From Cryptomeria japonica (taxonomy: Eukaryota > Streptophyta > Pinopsida > Cupressales > Cupressaceae), in NCBI RefSeq assembly GCF_030272615.1, contig NC_081405.1, positions 608,456,677 to 608,520,676 on the forward strand: a stretch of DNA of 64,000 nt, written 5' to 3'. Below, piece by piece: positions 46,656 through 59,600 of this stretch (within the stretch, counting starts at the first letter, position 1; every line of letters begins with the position of its first letter). The notes beneath the pieces were generated by a model. The model made no database searches. It saw only the letters and a list, made by a program, of their open reading frames with translations, and was not told the origin of the DNA. The position numbers and the translations under genes are program-made.

Positions 46656-49600
46656 TCTTATGTTTCAAAGCATCTTCACAAAATAGGTGAGGTTGGCAGA
46701 TTTTACTCAAGAGTAGGTTACCTTCACCCATAGCTGAACTTATATCACCTTTTTTCTTAAGTAGTTTTTCCCGGTCTTCATCCATTTGCTTTACTAAGGC
46801 AACTGTGAGTTCCTTTTCATGATTTTTCTTTGCAGTGGCCTAGGCAACATCTTCCAAACATTGTACCTCGTCATCCACTATTGTGCAAAGAAGTTTGAGC
46901 TTGGCTAGTGAGGAATCGGTACTGGGAAGGTTAGTATCGGGGATTAGATTGGAAAGAGTGTCAACAACAAACTAAATGACATCCTGCTCTTTCTTTTTCC
47001 TTAGTTCTTCCAATCTCTCCTATGCTAGTTGAATGCTTCGCAGTAGCTCAGTCCGATCAACCGATTGAGTCAGACAAGCAAGAGTCAAATCAGTGTGACT
47101 GGTGGAATCAATTTGCTTGGCTAGATCTCCAATTACCTTCGGAGTCTGTCCTCCTTCCTTTGCCTTGATCTCCACTTGTCTTTTCTTCTCCTCCTCTTCT
47201 TCTTGGGCTACCTTGGTAGCCTTCACCTTCTCCTCTTCCACTCTCCTCTTCTCCTCTTCTTTCTTCCGCTCTTCTTCTTTCTTTTTCTCCTCTTCCTTTT
47301 CCTTCTCTGCTTCTTTCTTCTTATCTTATTCCTTCTTCTTCTTCTCTTCTTTCTTATTCTTCTTCTCTTCCTCTTGTCTCGCTATCTCCGCTTGCTCTTT
47401 CTCTTATTTTTCTTTCTTAGTGTTCCCATTCGTTTCTTTATCCATTCTCTTCATTTCAGCTTTTTCCTTATCTGGAGTGATATCCTCTAATGCATCAACA
47501 TCAATGGGTTCATTTTGTTCTGCCATGCTTTCACCTAGATTGTCAAAAAATTCATCCAGTTTGGTGGTGGATAGGTCAAGCTCTTGTTCAGCCAGTCGAT
47601 TAGCTTTAGATACTTTTTGCATTTTGATAGCTATCTTAACCTATACATGGGTGTCTTTTTCCACTTCAGATGTTTTTCCTCTGAATAATTGAAGTCTTCT
47701 TCTTCTCATGAAGAATATGCCTTTGTACTTATCAATAATCTCAAACAATTCTAACTTAGAGGCATCTGGAAAATATTGAGCAAAGACTTTCTCCCTGATG
47801 TCTTGCTCTTTTTCAATGGCAATGCGCCATTTATTGTCCAAAGAATCATACAAAGATTTAGAAGTAACTGATTTAATTTCAGAAGGTGATCGATCATTAG
47901 TACATAAATATTTAATAAGTTCTTGTTCAACATCCTCCTTTTCACTATCATTGAAATCATCAAAATATTCTTTTAAATCATCAAGAACTTTTCTTCTAAT
48001 ATTATTTATGGTCCTTTGGCAATGTGTCATAGGTTTGTAAGAGGAAATATCTAAAATTATCGATGCAGAGGTTGCTAGTACATTACCGGTTGACGTCATC
48101 TTCTTGCTTGCTTGATTGCCTTGTCTTTTTCATTTCTACCTCTAGTTCAATGTCTTTTGAATCTAGTGAGTTATTCCTAGTTTTCCTTTTCCTTTCAAAT
48201 ACCTTTGGCAGAATAGCCTCCAGTATCTTTTTGGCTGGTGACCTCTTTTTCACTTTAGGATTGGCAGCAGATGTAATCGGTGCTGATACCGATGGCACTG
48301 CTTTACCCTTTTTCTGCTTTGGTACCTCAATAGGTTTGATCCTTTCTAAGTAAATACTAGTCATCTTCATCTTGGGATCCAATGGTGAAGCAAGTAGGGT
48401 CGAGGCATACCCTATCAGTGTATCATTTACCACTTTATAGCCCATAGGCTCAACTACATATTCTTTGTGTTTGACAACTTCCATTATGTAGTGATCTATT
48501 TTGATTATGAAACAGGTGTCATCTTCATATTTCTTAACTAGATCACCAGATATTCTCATTCTCTAGTTCATCTTTAGTCTTAACTCATCAAAATCTATGT
48601 TCACAGTCTCTAGATATGTAGTTCCCACTACTTGCAAACTTTCCTTTATTTGTCTGGAAACCGGTAGGTCACTTGACCATTGAACATCACCGATTCCAGG
48701 AAAATATCCTTGAAATTAGAAAAATAGACTGACAAATAGTTGACCAAACTTAAACCTCAGATTTTTGTCCAATTTGATAACCTTCATGTTATCTATGAGT
48801 TGTTTCTGCAAATAGGTACATAGGTCACAGTCTGCATTATCCTTGATCATTCTGTAAGCGGCATGTACCGGAGCTATAGGAATAGAATTCATTCTACTAG
48901 CATATAATATTCTATACCCAATTACCATACATGCATATTTCACCAAATCATCTTTAATGGTGTTGACAGTCATTGCCCATTGGTTGCTCATTGAACTGGT
49001 GAGGTCTGTCACTTTGGTTTTGGTGATCTTTCGAAGAACAGGGATTTCCCCAACATTATAGAATCCAGTCACGATATGAATTGCCTTGAGTGTAATATCA
49101 TGGGTTCGCTCAAGGTACATCTTATCACCATGAACCCTACTAAGGATAATCCTGATGTGTTCTTTTGTAAATTTTTTGAGAAAATATACTGCATTATGGA
49201 ATTTCTTTTTCTCTATTATGCTATATTCAGGTTTAATCTTCTTATCATCTCCACAAAATAGACTTAGCTAGGAGTGAATTACTAGGGACCCTAGGTCTTC
49301 TAGTTTGGAATCAATATATCCTGAAACATCACCTTCGGCAATTACTCCGATGAGAATTTGAGATAGGGTGTTATATTTCATCTTCTTTCTAAGAAACTCA
49401 GGTGCATCCTCAGGTTCAATAGAACTAGATGGGATTTTATATGTAGAAACCATATCTAGAAGATTCCAAATGATAAGAATGTTTCAACAAAAAATACCTT
49501 CACACTCTAAACTAGGGTTTGCCATTGGCGAGCACAACACACCTCTTCAAAAGTTTGTTTACCACTTTGACTTCCACACTGATAGCTTGAAGTGGATGCA

Positions 49601-50026
49601 AAATCTTGTGTAAGATTCCTTTCTAGATTCTTTCGAATGCAAGATGAATCGCTTTGGTTGCGTTGTTCAGACTAGAAAAATTCTTCTCTGAAAATAGGTA
49701 AGTAAAAATGATGACAAAAGTCACTTTTAAACATGCTCCCACCTACCATAATAAATGCATCACCATTAGGGCTCAAACAATAATTTTACCTTTTACTACT
49801 TCATTTCTTCTGTCGGTTGACAAGTAACAAATACCGATAAAGGTGCTTTACTGATATACTCTGGGGGTTCGAAACATTTTACCAATATGTTCCCCCTAAT
49901 CTTTTCAAAGCTTAGTTTGTCTGTTTAAGGGCCTCCACACTGGGTATGGAAACTAGTGCATCTTGTGGCTTCTCTTCAAATTTCTTTTTCCAAGTTTTAT
50001 CCATATCCACTTGAATAGTTTCAACA

Positions 50027-51213
50027 TCAATATTCCCTTCTGGGTTGATCCATATGTCTTTCGATGGTCGATGTATTCTTTCTTAGTCTGCATGTTCTGG
50101 CAGTGTGTCCCTGTTTATTGTAATGATAACATACCATTCTAGGTGTTCTCCATGGTCTGATGTTCACATTTCCATTCTTCCTTTTGCATGTTGCATCAGT
50201 GTGACCGCTACCACGATAGATAAAACAGGTCGCTCTCCAACTAGTTTTCGCTTCATAACCATTTGACTGGTGGTCATAGGTTTTGTACCGGTTTGGGTTC
50301 TGGTTTTTAGGAAGTTCTGGGACAACTCCTTTACCTCTTGGTGGATAACTTCCAGAGTTGTTCATAACTGACTTGCACTCAAAAGCTCTATGCCCAAACT
50401 TGTTGCATGCATAACAGTGACCATTAAACGTACTAGATCTAGCCACAATGTTTTGAAAGTAAGGAAAGTTATTTATAAGCCTTTCTCCTACATACATTGG
50501 CAGAATGTCCTTCCTTAAGACAGTTAAAGAAAATAGGTCTAAAAAATTTCTTACCTTTACTCTCATTGTTGGTCTTAGGTGTCGATTACTTTATCAATGC
50601 ATCACTCTTGGTTCTAGAGGTCTCACCTTCCTTGTATCCAGAGAAAACAAGTCCAGTGGTATCCTTTGATGGCTTTACCGATTCCAACTTTTGTTCTAAC
50701 TTAGCAGAACTCTGGTTGAACTTAGCAAGTATCTCCTTTGTCTCAGCAAGTTTGTTGGAAAGAGCATCATTGGTCTTCATCAAGGTTTCATTCTAAGAAA
50801 TCGCTGCATTAAGTTCAACTTGTATTTATTCTTTCTCTTCTTTATCCTCCTGCAAATAGGCGGTTATGGTACCAATTTCTTGTTTCAATTTAAAGATCTC
50901 ATGCTCCTCGTCATTTACCAAATCTTCAACTTTTCTTCTATTTTCTAGCTCTTGACTCATCTTGATAGTCAGTCCTTCCAACTCCCTCCTTAGGTTACTT
51001 TTGGATTCATTTAGTTTCTCTACTTCTCCAACTAGGGCATCCATGTCTGCTTCATCAGAAGAGCTATTTTCAATAAATTCCATCAACTGCTCAACAAATT
51101 CTCTTCTCTTGGCTAAAGAGGCTTTAAACTTGATCTTGTGTTCACCATAGGCTCTCTCAGATTCAGCCAAATGGTGAGTGAGTTCCCTCATGTTGTATTC
51201 CCCCATATCTCCT
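50027..51213 (-). pseudogene. gag: Gag-like ORF: coiled coil and three zinc knuckles
   Basis: Starts MGEYNMRELTHHLAESERAYG about 40 bases after the primer site and lacks the UBN2 capsid-like domain that opens normal Copia Gag. Residues 1 to about 220 are heptad-rich coiled coil. It then passes LVFSGYKEGETS, a block usual before Copia zinc knuckles. Three knuckles follow near 50420, 50215 and 50130: CYACNKFGHRAFEC is intact, while CFIYRGSGHTDATC and CYHYNKQGHTARTC each have the second Cys as Tyr (G to A changes). Stops interrupt near 50820 and 50580. Zinc knuckles bind element RNA. The absence of a capsid domain right after the primer site suggests the family is built this way, not that this copy lost it. 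Confidence 0.75.
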
Positions 51214-51241
51214 TCCAAGTGGTTAGACTTATAGAATGGTT

Positions 51242-51254
51242 GGCTCTGATACCA
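51242..51254 (-). other. Primer binding site (initiator tRNA-Met)
   Basis: Minus strand TGGTATCAGAGCC directly after ...CATCAAT at the 5' LTR end. It is a full-length match, so this part of the element is well preserved. Confidence 0.9.
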
Positions 51255-51256
51255 AT

Positions 51257-52367
51257 TGATGAATACTAAGAGGGGGGGTGAATTAGTATACCCCAAAACT
51301 TAACCAAACTCTTAAGCAGTTTAACTGCAGTCCAGTATAGCAAATTAAAAAATAAGCTAGTTAAAACACAAACAAGCCAAATAGCAAATAAAGCATTCAC
51401 CCATTGAAGCACAATCACCATAACACAAGATGTTTTGATGTGGAAAACCAAATGGGAAAAACCATGGTGAGTAAGTCTCACAAGTCACTTATCTGCAGAA
51501 TAGTAACCAGACTGGTTAAGGTCAGACAGATTAAGGCCTTACAATATTCTTCACCAAAACAGATCCTGTTAGGAATCTAGATCTCTGTTAGGAGATAAGT
51601 CCTGTTAAAGACTACCCAGTTAGAGGATTTCAGATCCACAATTGTGAACAACCTTGTTAGAGGATTTACAATAGGCTTGGCTGGGCCTACCCAGTTATGG
51701 GTTTCAGACTTGTCGAAGATATCAGTAATCAACAAGTCAATGATCTAGACAGTAGCACAAAATTCTTGATTAGATCCTTGGCAGCTCCCTATTAATGCAT
51801 TCCAGCATTACTTTAGTCTTCTATAATTTCACAATCTCTATCTATGTTATGTGAGACCTTTTCACTCACAGACCTTATCTTCATTCACACACTTCAACTC
51901 TCCTAAAACCCTAGATATGATGTCCTCATATAGGAACCTGATTTCATGTCGGTCCAATCAGATTAGACTACACTTTCCTAGGTACAGTGCATCTAGACAC
52001 ATTTGGTAACACAACACAGAAACACCTTCATAGTGTTGGTGGATGATAACTCATCACACATTACAATTATACCGGTTAACAAGTGAAGACTAGAAAACTG
52101 GAACATAGTGTTTCAATATCAAAAGATGTAATTGTCGCTTGGGGTCTTTGTTTTGCTTGAGATCTTCATACCGCTTGGGGTCTTCAGTCATGGTTTGACC
52201 GATAAGCATCTTCTTAAAAACACCGATAGTCTTTAATAAATAAAGATTATACATTTAATGACATACAATACCGGTTGGAACAACCACCAGTTGAGAATAA
52301 CTCATAAATCAAATAAGTGTGTGTCCATCAATGACAACCAATACTAAACATCATCAAAATAACAACA
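51257..52367 (-). repeat. 5' LTR of the 44-52 kb element
   Basis: Plus-strand ends TGATGAATACTAAG and AATAACAACA; homologous along its length to 43594-44729. Confidence 0.9.
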
Positions 52368-52372
52368 GGCAT
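52368..52372. repeat. Target site duplication GGCAT (right)
   Basis: Exact copy of 43589-43593 directly after the LTR end AACAACA. Confidence 0.88.
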
Positions 52373-52880
52373 AACTTGACATTAAAATTAGTATTGTGCA
52401 CAAGATATTCAATTTCTAACACTTATAGGAACCAAACCATTACTGGTTTAAAGATGAAGAAAACTATTAATTTATGAGGTTGTTCACATGGTTTCTAAAT
52501 ATATATTATTTTATAAATAATTATAAATAATTGTGCATATTTTTACATCTTATAATAATTTATTTTTTATAGTAATCAACTTTTTTTAGAAGTGATGTGT
52601 ATAATGTCATGCATAGTATTTTTTATAGAAAGAATGAAATTTCAATTTTTAAAATATAGATTTATTACACCAATATATAGTGCATAGATACCTTTTCATA
52701 ATTTTTTGTTTCATATATATTTTTTGGTTAATTTTTGAAGTCAAAGTAATTGTAATTTGGACAGAGGAATATAATGTCAAGCATTACTTTTTCATATGCA
52801 TTTGAATTAACTTCTTTTTGTGCTAGAATGATGATATCAATACCTATGGAAAAGATATTTTTTACAAGTTCAAGAAAGAA
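52373..52880. other. AT-rich spacer between two elements
   Basis: Host sequence between the non-autonomous element and the Gypsy LTR. No coding or repeat structure seen. Confidence 0.45.
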
Positions 52881-53225
52881 TGTCATGCCCAAAATTTAGG
52901 GCAAAAACGGAACAATTTTTTTTTTTAAATATACTAATTAACTAACAAGTTCACTCACACGACAAGCGTTAAAGAAATTTTCCATAATTATGTTCGAGCT
53001 AATTCTGAAACGAATCAAGCATCGATAATTTGTTTAATTCTACTTGCGGAAAACAAACTGGTTTAAATCTTATCTTCATGAGATACCTGGTCATTAAGTT
53101 TATTAAATCCATCATGCTAAAAGAATAGGAGAGGAAAAATTAATTCAATCTCCAATATGATTATAAAGTCAAAACAACCATTTTTAAATTTCTATTAATT
53201 ACTTACTCCAAATTATAACCAGAAT

Positions 53226-53227
<2 letters not shown>

Positions 53228-53257
<30 letters not shown>

Positions 53258-53258
53258 G
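53228..53258. repeat. (AT)n microsatellite
   Basis: Mostly uninterrupted TA repeats inside the Gypsy LTR. Confidence 0.9.
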
Positions 53259-53556
53259 ATACATATATATTTACATATATTTTATATATTTTAATTCTTT
53301 TTCAAAAGCACAATAACTTTCTAAAATAATAATCAATATTTCTCCAACCCTATTTAGGGTTCTATTTTTTTTTTTATATATCTATTAACAATTCTAAATT
53401 ATCATAATATTATTAAATTCATTTGCCCTAGCCCTACCCGGGCTAGGGTTTAATCCATTTTTTATTTTCGCTAAATTTTTCCACTGGGCCGAACAACGGC
53501 GGCGGCCATATTTTCATGCAGGTTACGAAGACGGTGTAGGGGAAGGGCCGCGGGCG

Positions 53557-53771
53557 CCACTGTGTGGGTGCCCAGTGGGCGCCGCGGCACCACTATGTGT
53601 CCACACAGTGGGCGCCGCTAGCGGCTCACACCACTGTGTGGGCACACAGTGGCGGCCGCGGCCGACCACTGTGTGTCCACACAGTGGGGAGCCAAGCGGC
53701 TCTCACTATGTGTTCACATTGTGGGCGCTGCGCGGCCCACACTGTGTGTACTCACAGTGGGGTCCGCGTGG
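53557..53771. repeat. GC-rich array of six ~36-bp palindromic units
   Basis: CCACTGTGTG...CACACAGTGG recurs about every 32-40 bases, starting near 53557, 53590, 53631, 53666, 53703 and 53738. Each unit is itself an inverted repeat (CCACTGTGTG pairs with CACACAGTGG), and units are joined by GGCGCCGCGGC-type spacers. The block is strongly GC-rich within an AT-rich LTR. It gives open frames in several phases with low-complexity translation, so it is not coding. Each unit could fold as a hairpin in DNA or RNA. Confidence 0.92.
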
Positions 53772-54014
53772 AACCCAAAAAAAATTCTTTTTTTTTTAAT
53801 TTTATTTTTTATTTTTTTTAAAATATATTATATATAAATATATATATTTATATTTATATAAATTTATATATATAAAAGTTTTATGGGTGAATATATATAA
53901 AAATATATATTTTTTTTAATAAGATTTACATACAAAATTTTAAACAAAATAACAAAGGGAAATCATAATGTAAATCAAAATTTCATGTGGACAAATAAAT
54001 GAATATGTATTTTT

Positions 54015-54132
<118 letters not shown>

Positions 54133-56638
54133 AACTGGCATATAAACTTAAACTCTTTTATTTATTTATTTTAATTGCTGATAAAAGAAATCGATGTAGA
54201 TCTTTTGCGAAACTTTTATTCTAACACATTTTTTTTTAAAATACATCATATGATTCTGAATAAAACACGTTCATTGATTTTTCCACTAATAAAACAATTA
54301 CTTAAAGCACCCTTATCCTTTTTAAATACTTAGGATCTTTCAGCAAAATAACTCACACTTTTCAACAAGTAGAATATAGATAAAATTTATTTGCAAACTA
54401 ATTTTTTTTCCATAATACAAAAGAAGCTTTTACATGCAACTTAAGGAGGCTTTTCTTTTTACTGAAACAAAAACAGAAGTAGAAATAAAACAAGCTTTTA
54501 CAACTCTAAGATATTCTGCATATTTACAGGATATTTCTTTGTTTAGCTATACAATAAATCTCAAGTCTAATTTCAAGAATTACAACTTGCTTCTCTTTCT
54601 AAGAATGAGGCATACTTCTATGACATATTTAAACAAATATTTGCAACTAGATTTAAGTATCTTCAACAATAATCTTCTGTGTCTTTTCATGGTTCCTATT
54701 CTCTTCTCCTGACTTTCCTGCATAATAGAAAACACAAATATGACCACGGAGTGCTCACCTCCTAGCCTAGGTTAACTGGTAGCCACCCCCGAGCTCGGAG
54801 AACCAATTCCTAGATGGGTAACAAACAGGCAAACACATAAAGGCAATACATACAGATTTTTCAGACACATTCCCAACTTGGCTTCACAGCACCACACTTT
54901 GGTGGTGAACTTTTTCAAAGGGTGGTAGTGGACCAATACCCTGAGGAGAACTGCAAGTATGAAATAAACAAGAAGCCACCTCATGGCACAATAATTATAT
55001 CAAGAATCTCAACCCCTTATTCCTTATGCCCCCCAAAGGCATTCTAGCCTTATATCCCTCCTTATGACCCCCATTGCACAAACAGGCCATGTAGCAAGGG
55101 TCACCCAAAGATCCCTTGTGATTGCTCTCAAAAGAGAGTCTCTCGCTCGAGGGTTGTCACTGCTACCACCCACAAGATCCTCTTCTCTCCCAAGAGTAAG
55201 AGGTCTTGAGAAATCTCCCAAAACACAAACAAATCATAATGCAAAAATACCAAAAGATTTTCTAACAAAAACATTCAAGAACACAGATTTCTTACACCAA
55301 CAAACTTCCAGACATAAGCAAGAAGAAGACATTATAATGAATAACAGAAACCAACCTTAATCTACCCAAAGGTATTATGATATTTGATGAAGAGCTGCCC
55401 AATCCACGAATCTTTTCCTTCTACCCTTAATCAATTTTTCTTTTCCATAACATTATTTTCTTTTCAAAATTTCTCCTGTCTCCAAAAATGGAGAGTGGGT
55501 GATTACCCTCCAATTCTCAAAAATATTCCTTAAGAAGCTCACTCTCTGAGTTCTCACAAGTTTCTAAAAACCAAAAAGGAAAGAAAGCAAAAATGCAAAA
55601 AGACTCTCATTCCAAAAGGAAAAATCTTGATTAGATTTAACTTCTAATTTTCAATTTTCGCACAACTCAAAAAAGCCAATTTTTAAAGCGTTAAAAAGAT
55701 CATTATAAAGTAGAAACTTGCCTAAAATTACCCCTAACCCCTAGGTATACCTTATGGGCTTTAGGAAACCCTATTAAACTACCCCTAGGTGTTCATTTAA
55801 CCCATTTTGAACCCCTCTGAAGTTTATTTTCGGGTCAAACATAAGTTGACCATCCCAAATATTATATTCCCAAAGTATTTATGACAACACATTATTTTAT
55901 TTAAGAAGAACTATAATTAAACACTTTCCCACCAAGAGACAAAATAAAACATTTAAATTTAAATCCACACATGTGTCAAGTGACACAAATAAAACACTTT
56001 TACAAAAATAAAACATGAAATTGCCTCTTGTGGTTTTTACACAATAAATTTAAATAACACTTAACACTCATGCAGCATATACTATTACGAATAAAATACA
56101 ACACAAACGGGGTGTTGTCTCTCCAAATAGACAACCCCTGGCTTACGAACATACATAAGTCTAGGTTTGGTTCTCCGTAATTTTCCATGGTCAAATGGTA
56201 AATTTCCTGCGCATCTCAATTTACACATTAGTACTTCCAAATATCCATATATAATATAATTCAATAATATAACAATACACATCATTACTTGCATACAATT
56301 TTCATCTGCACAGATTGAATACATCTTTTATCAAGCAAATTCACATAAGCAATTTCATCCCAATTCACATAAACTAAACATACATCATAGTTCTATATTC
56401 AGAGTAAAGTCCTGCAAATTCAATAACGACATCTATCATTGCAATATCACCCTATCTAACAATCATGTAGTGTTCTATCTCATAAAGCATGTAAGTAAAT
56501 CATCAAATCATAACAATGTTATCCAAATCCTGAAATCATATAAGTTCTAAGTCTCAAAATGCATCAAAATAAAGTATCCATAATAGTCTAAAAATAAAAT
56601 CCACTGAATGTCAGACTGAGTCAAGGTGAGGCCTCACA

Positions 56639-56651
56639 TCCTCCCCCTCTA
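56639..56651 (-). other. Polypurine tract of the Gypsy element
   Basis: Minus strand TAGAGGGGGAGGA lies between the gag-pol stop codon and the LTR start TGTGAGG. The stop codon overlaps the tract. Confidence 0.82.
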
Positions 56652-59600
56652 GGCATGAACTTCCTCCTGGAGTTCATCAAAGAGGTGGGGGTACTCTGAT
56701 CTCATACGTGCTGCGTCCTCCCATGAAGCTGTAACCTCATCATAACAATCCCACTGGACCCTAACCTGGTCCAGCTCTCGACCTCGAAGGGACAATGTCC
56801 GGCGTGCCAAAATGCAAATGGGCTCCAAAGCTAGCTGCCCGTCTGACTCCACCTGCAAGGCATCCCAATCTAAAATGTGAGACTCATCATAGATATACTT
56901 TCTCAAAACTGAAACATGAAACAGATCGTGGATGCGTGATAGGCTAGGTGGCAAAGCTAAACGGTAGGCAACTGGGCCTATCCTCTCTAGAATCTCAAAA
57001 GGTCCTACAAAGCAAGGTGTGAGCTTAGAACCCTTTCCGTAACGGATTGGACTCTTATGCGGTCGCACTCTCAAGAAAACTCTGTCTCCAACCAAGTAAC
57101 TACGATCTATTCTCTTTGCATCGGCATATTTCTTCTGTCTATCCTGAGCCTCTCTAAGGCGCTGCCTAATCAAGTCCACCTGCTGTTCCATATCCCGAAC
57201 TATCTCAGGACAATTAGCAACTCTATCCTCTATGCGATCCCAACTCAAGGGCGTCCTGCAAGGCCTGCCGTATAGTGCCTGATAGGGTGGCATCCCCAAA
57301 GAAGTGTGATGCCCATTGTTATAGGCAAACTCCACTAAGGGAAGATACTCCTCCCACTGGGTCTGATGATCCATGATGTACATACGAAGCATATCCTCTA
57401 GCACCTGATTGACCCTCTCTGTCTGACCATCTGTCTCTGGGTGATAGGCTGTACTGAAATTGAGCTTAGTGCCCATAGCTACCTGTAATGACTTCCAAAA
57501 GGAAGAAGTGAAAAGAGAATCCCTGTCAGAAATAATCTTGCGGGGTACGCCATGAAGCCTAACAATGTCTTGAAAGAACACCTATGCTACTGCTGGAGCT
57601 GTGAATGTGGTACGAACTGGTGAAAAGTGAGCTACTTTGGTCAACTTGTCAACTGTCACCAAGATAGCATCATGGCGACGAGAAGACATAGGGAGACCAA
57701 TGATGAAATCCATGGATATAGTATCCCACTTCCACTCTGGTATAGCATGAGACTGAAGCAACCCTCCTGGATGGCGGTGCTCCACCTTTACCCTCTGACA
57801 CTTGAGGCATCGAGCTACTATCTCAGCAATGAGCTGCCGCATTCCCAGCCAATGATACAACTGCCTCAAGTCAGCATGCAACTTCTTAACCCTGAGATGC
57901 GCTGCATAAGGAGCTCTATGAGCTTCCGTGATAATGAACTCTCGCAACCCTCTGGAGGAAGGTACATAAATGTGCCCTCTGTGGCGTAACAGTCCATCGG
58001 ACTCCAAAGAATAATCCACATATTTCCCTTCTAGAGTAACCTGAGAACGTAATACCTGACAAACCTCTGCATACCATCCATCCTTTGACAAGTGCCGAAG
58101 TATACGGTCTCTCAAGTCTGTGCCCATGGATATGGTGTAAACCTCGTGATGTCTCCTACTCAAGGCATCTGCAACTACATTTTCCTTTCCTTTGATGTAG
58201 TGAACGTCAAAATCATATTCGCACAAGAACTCCATCCATCTCCTCTGACGTGCATTAAGGTTCAGCTAAGAAAAGATGTACTGAAGACTCTGATGATTTG
58301 AATGCAACTCGAAGTGATGTCCTAAAAGGAAGTGTCTCCACCTCACAAATGCATGCACTACTGCTGCGAGCTCAAGGTCGTGAGTGGGATAATTAAGTTC
58401 ATGACTCTTAAGTTTCCTAGACTCGAAAGCTATGGCTCTACCATCCTGCATAAGAACTGCCCCTAAACCTTCTAGGGAAGCATCTGTACAAACCATGAAG
58501 TCAGCTGAAGGATCTGGTACAACAAGGATAGGAGCGCTAGTAAGTGCCTTCTTGAGTTCCTGAAAGGCTTTCTCGCACTGCTCTGTCCACTCAAATTTCT
58601 TCCCTTTACGCTGAAGAGAAGTAATAGGGTGTGCGACTCTGGAGAAACCCTCGACAAAACGTCGGTAATACCCTGCTAAACCCATGAAACTCCTAACCTC
58701 TGTCACACTGGTAGGCACTGGCCAATCCATAATAGCCCTAATCTTTGATGGGTCGACTGAGATCCCATCACCGGAAATAACGTGCCCAAGGTACTTGACC
58801 TCAGATCGAAAGAAAGCACACTTCGATAGGCTGCCAAACAACTGGTTATCCCGCAAACACTGCAATACCTGTTTCAGGTGTTCCTCATGCTCCTTCTCAT
58901 TCCGAGAATATATCAGTATATCATCGAGGAACACAATAACAAAATGGTCCAGAAAGGTATGGAACACCCCATTCATGAGGCTCATAAAAACTGCTGGGGC
59001 ATTCGTAAGTCCGAAGGGGACTACGGTAAACTCATAGTGACCATATCTAGTGCGAAATGCAGTCTTGTGGATATCACTTTCCACTATTCTCAACTAATGG
59101 TATCCTGACTTCAGGTCTATTTTGGAAAAGACCTTAGCACCCTGAAGCTGGTCGAATAAATCATCAATTCTAGGCAATGGATATCGGTTCTTGATGGTTA
59201 CTTTATTTAGCTGACGATAATCCACACACAATCGGAGAGATCCATTCTTCTTCTTAACGAAGATGACTGGTGCACCCCAAGGGGATACGCTAGGACGGAT
59301 ATGACCCTTCTCAAGAAGTTCCTCGAGCTGAATTTTAAGTTCATTAAGCTCATTTGTGGTCATTCTATAAGGTGCTCTGGAAACTAGCTCGGCTCCTGGT
59401 ACTAGGTCTATATGAAAATCAATCTCTCTACGGGGAGGCATTCCTGGTAACTCTGAAGGAAATACATCTGAATATCCCTTAATGATAGGATGGTCATCGA
59501 GTGATGTTTCTTTTTCCTCCTCTTCCCCTCTGTCACTGATAGTGATAGCAAAAAGCTGACATCCCTTCCGCATGCTCCGCTTAAGCTGCATTGTGGATAT

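Larger units (their letters stand above)
44994..49540 (-). pseudogene. Large element ORF of unknown function (~1,050 codons), decayed and split
   Basis: Reading down from the MVSTYKIPSSSIEP start (ATG near 49453; an upstream extension is possible), the ORF has a globular N-terminal part. It includes HDITLKAIHIVTGF and KYACMVIGYRILYASRMN (49090-48880) and FQGYFPGIGDVQW (near 48710). A basic, nuclear-signal-like linker follows (KKRSPAKKILEA, ERKRKTRN near 48220), then an acidic-helical part (47990-47700). An extreme Glu/Lys-rich stretch (47420-47180) leads to a C-terminal coiled region. One frameshift lies near 48100; about ten stops are mostly TAG or TAA where the flanking charge pattern suggests Gln. 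A solo LTR (45377-46650) splits the C-terminus, but the frame continues exactly across it. No protease, polymerase, integrase or envelope signature was seen. The globular part may relate to the plant-mobile-element ORF at 18.6 kb; family unknown. Confidence 0.6.
43594..52367 (-). mobile_element. Non-autonomous Copia/Sirevirus-like LTR element with Gag-like ORF and a large ORF of unknown function
   Basis: Two ~1.1-kb LTRs (43594-44729 and 51257-52367) bound the element. GGCAT at 43589-43593 and 52368-52372 is a perfect 5-bp target duplication. On the minus strand a 13-base tRNA-Met primer site (51254-51242) follows the 5' LTR, and a purine tract (44742-44730) precedes the 3' LTR. Further GGGGGAGT tracts lie near 44820 and 44920; multiple tracts are a Sirevirus trait. 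The 6.5-kb interior encodes a coiled-coil/zinc-knuckle Gag-like protein and then a ~1,050-codon ORF. I find no protease, integrase, RT or RNase H motif anywhere in it. A solo LTR is nested inside. It would need Pol from a relative. By eye the LTRs are about nine-tenths identical, so the insertion is old. Confidence 0.9.

Noticed and set aside
47102-47692. Plus-strand open frame of 196 codons rich in Ser/Phe
   Set aside because: It is the complement of the Glu/Lys-rich stretch of the minus-strand element ORF. Its low-complexity Ser/Phe composition is what GAA/AAG repeats give on the opposite strand.
43594-52367. First read as an autonomous Copia element
   Set aside because: Scanning the interior for DSG, integrase DDE, YVDD-type RT and RNase H motifs gave nothing; the interior is filled by the two ORFs and a solo LTR.
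53564-53837. Three overlapping plus-strand open frames with Cys/His-rich translation resembling a zinc-binding protein
   Set aside because: They arise from the CACTGTGTG palindrome array, are open in three phases at once, and end in an A/T tract. No gene is needed to explain them.
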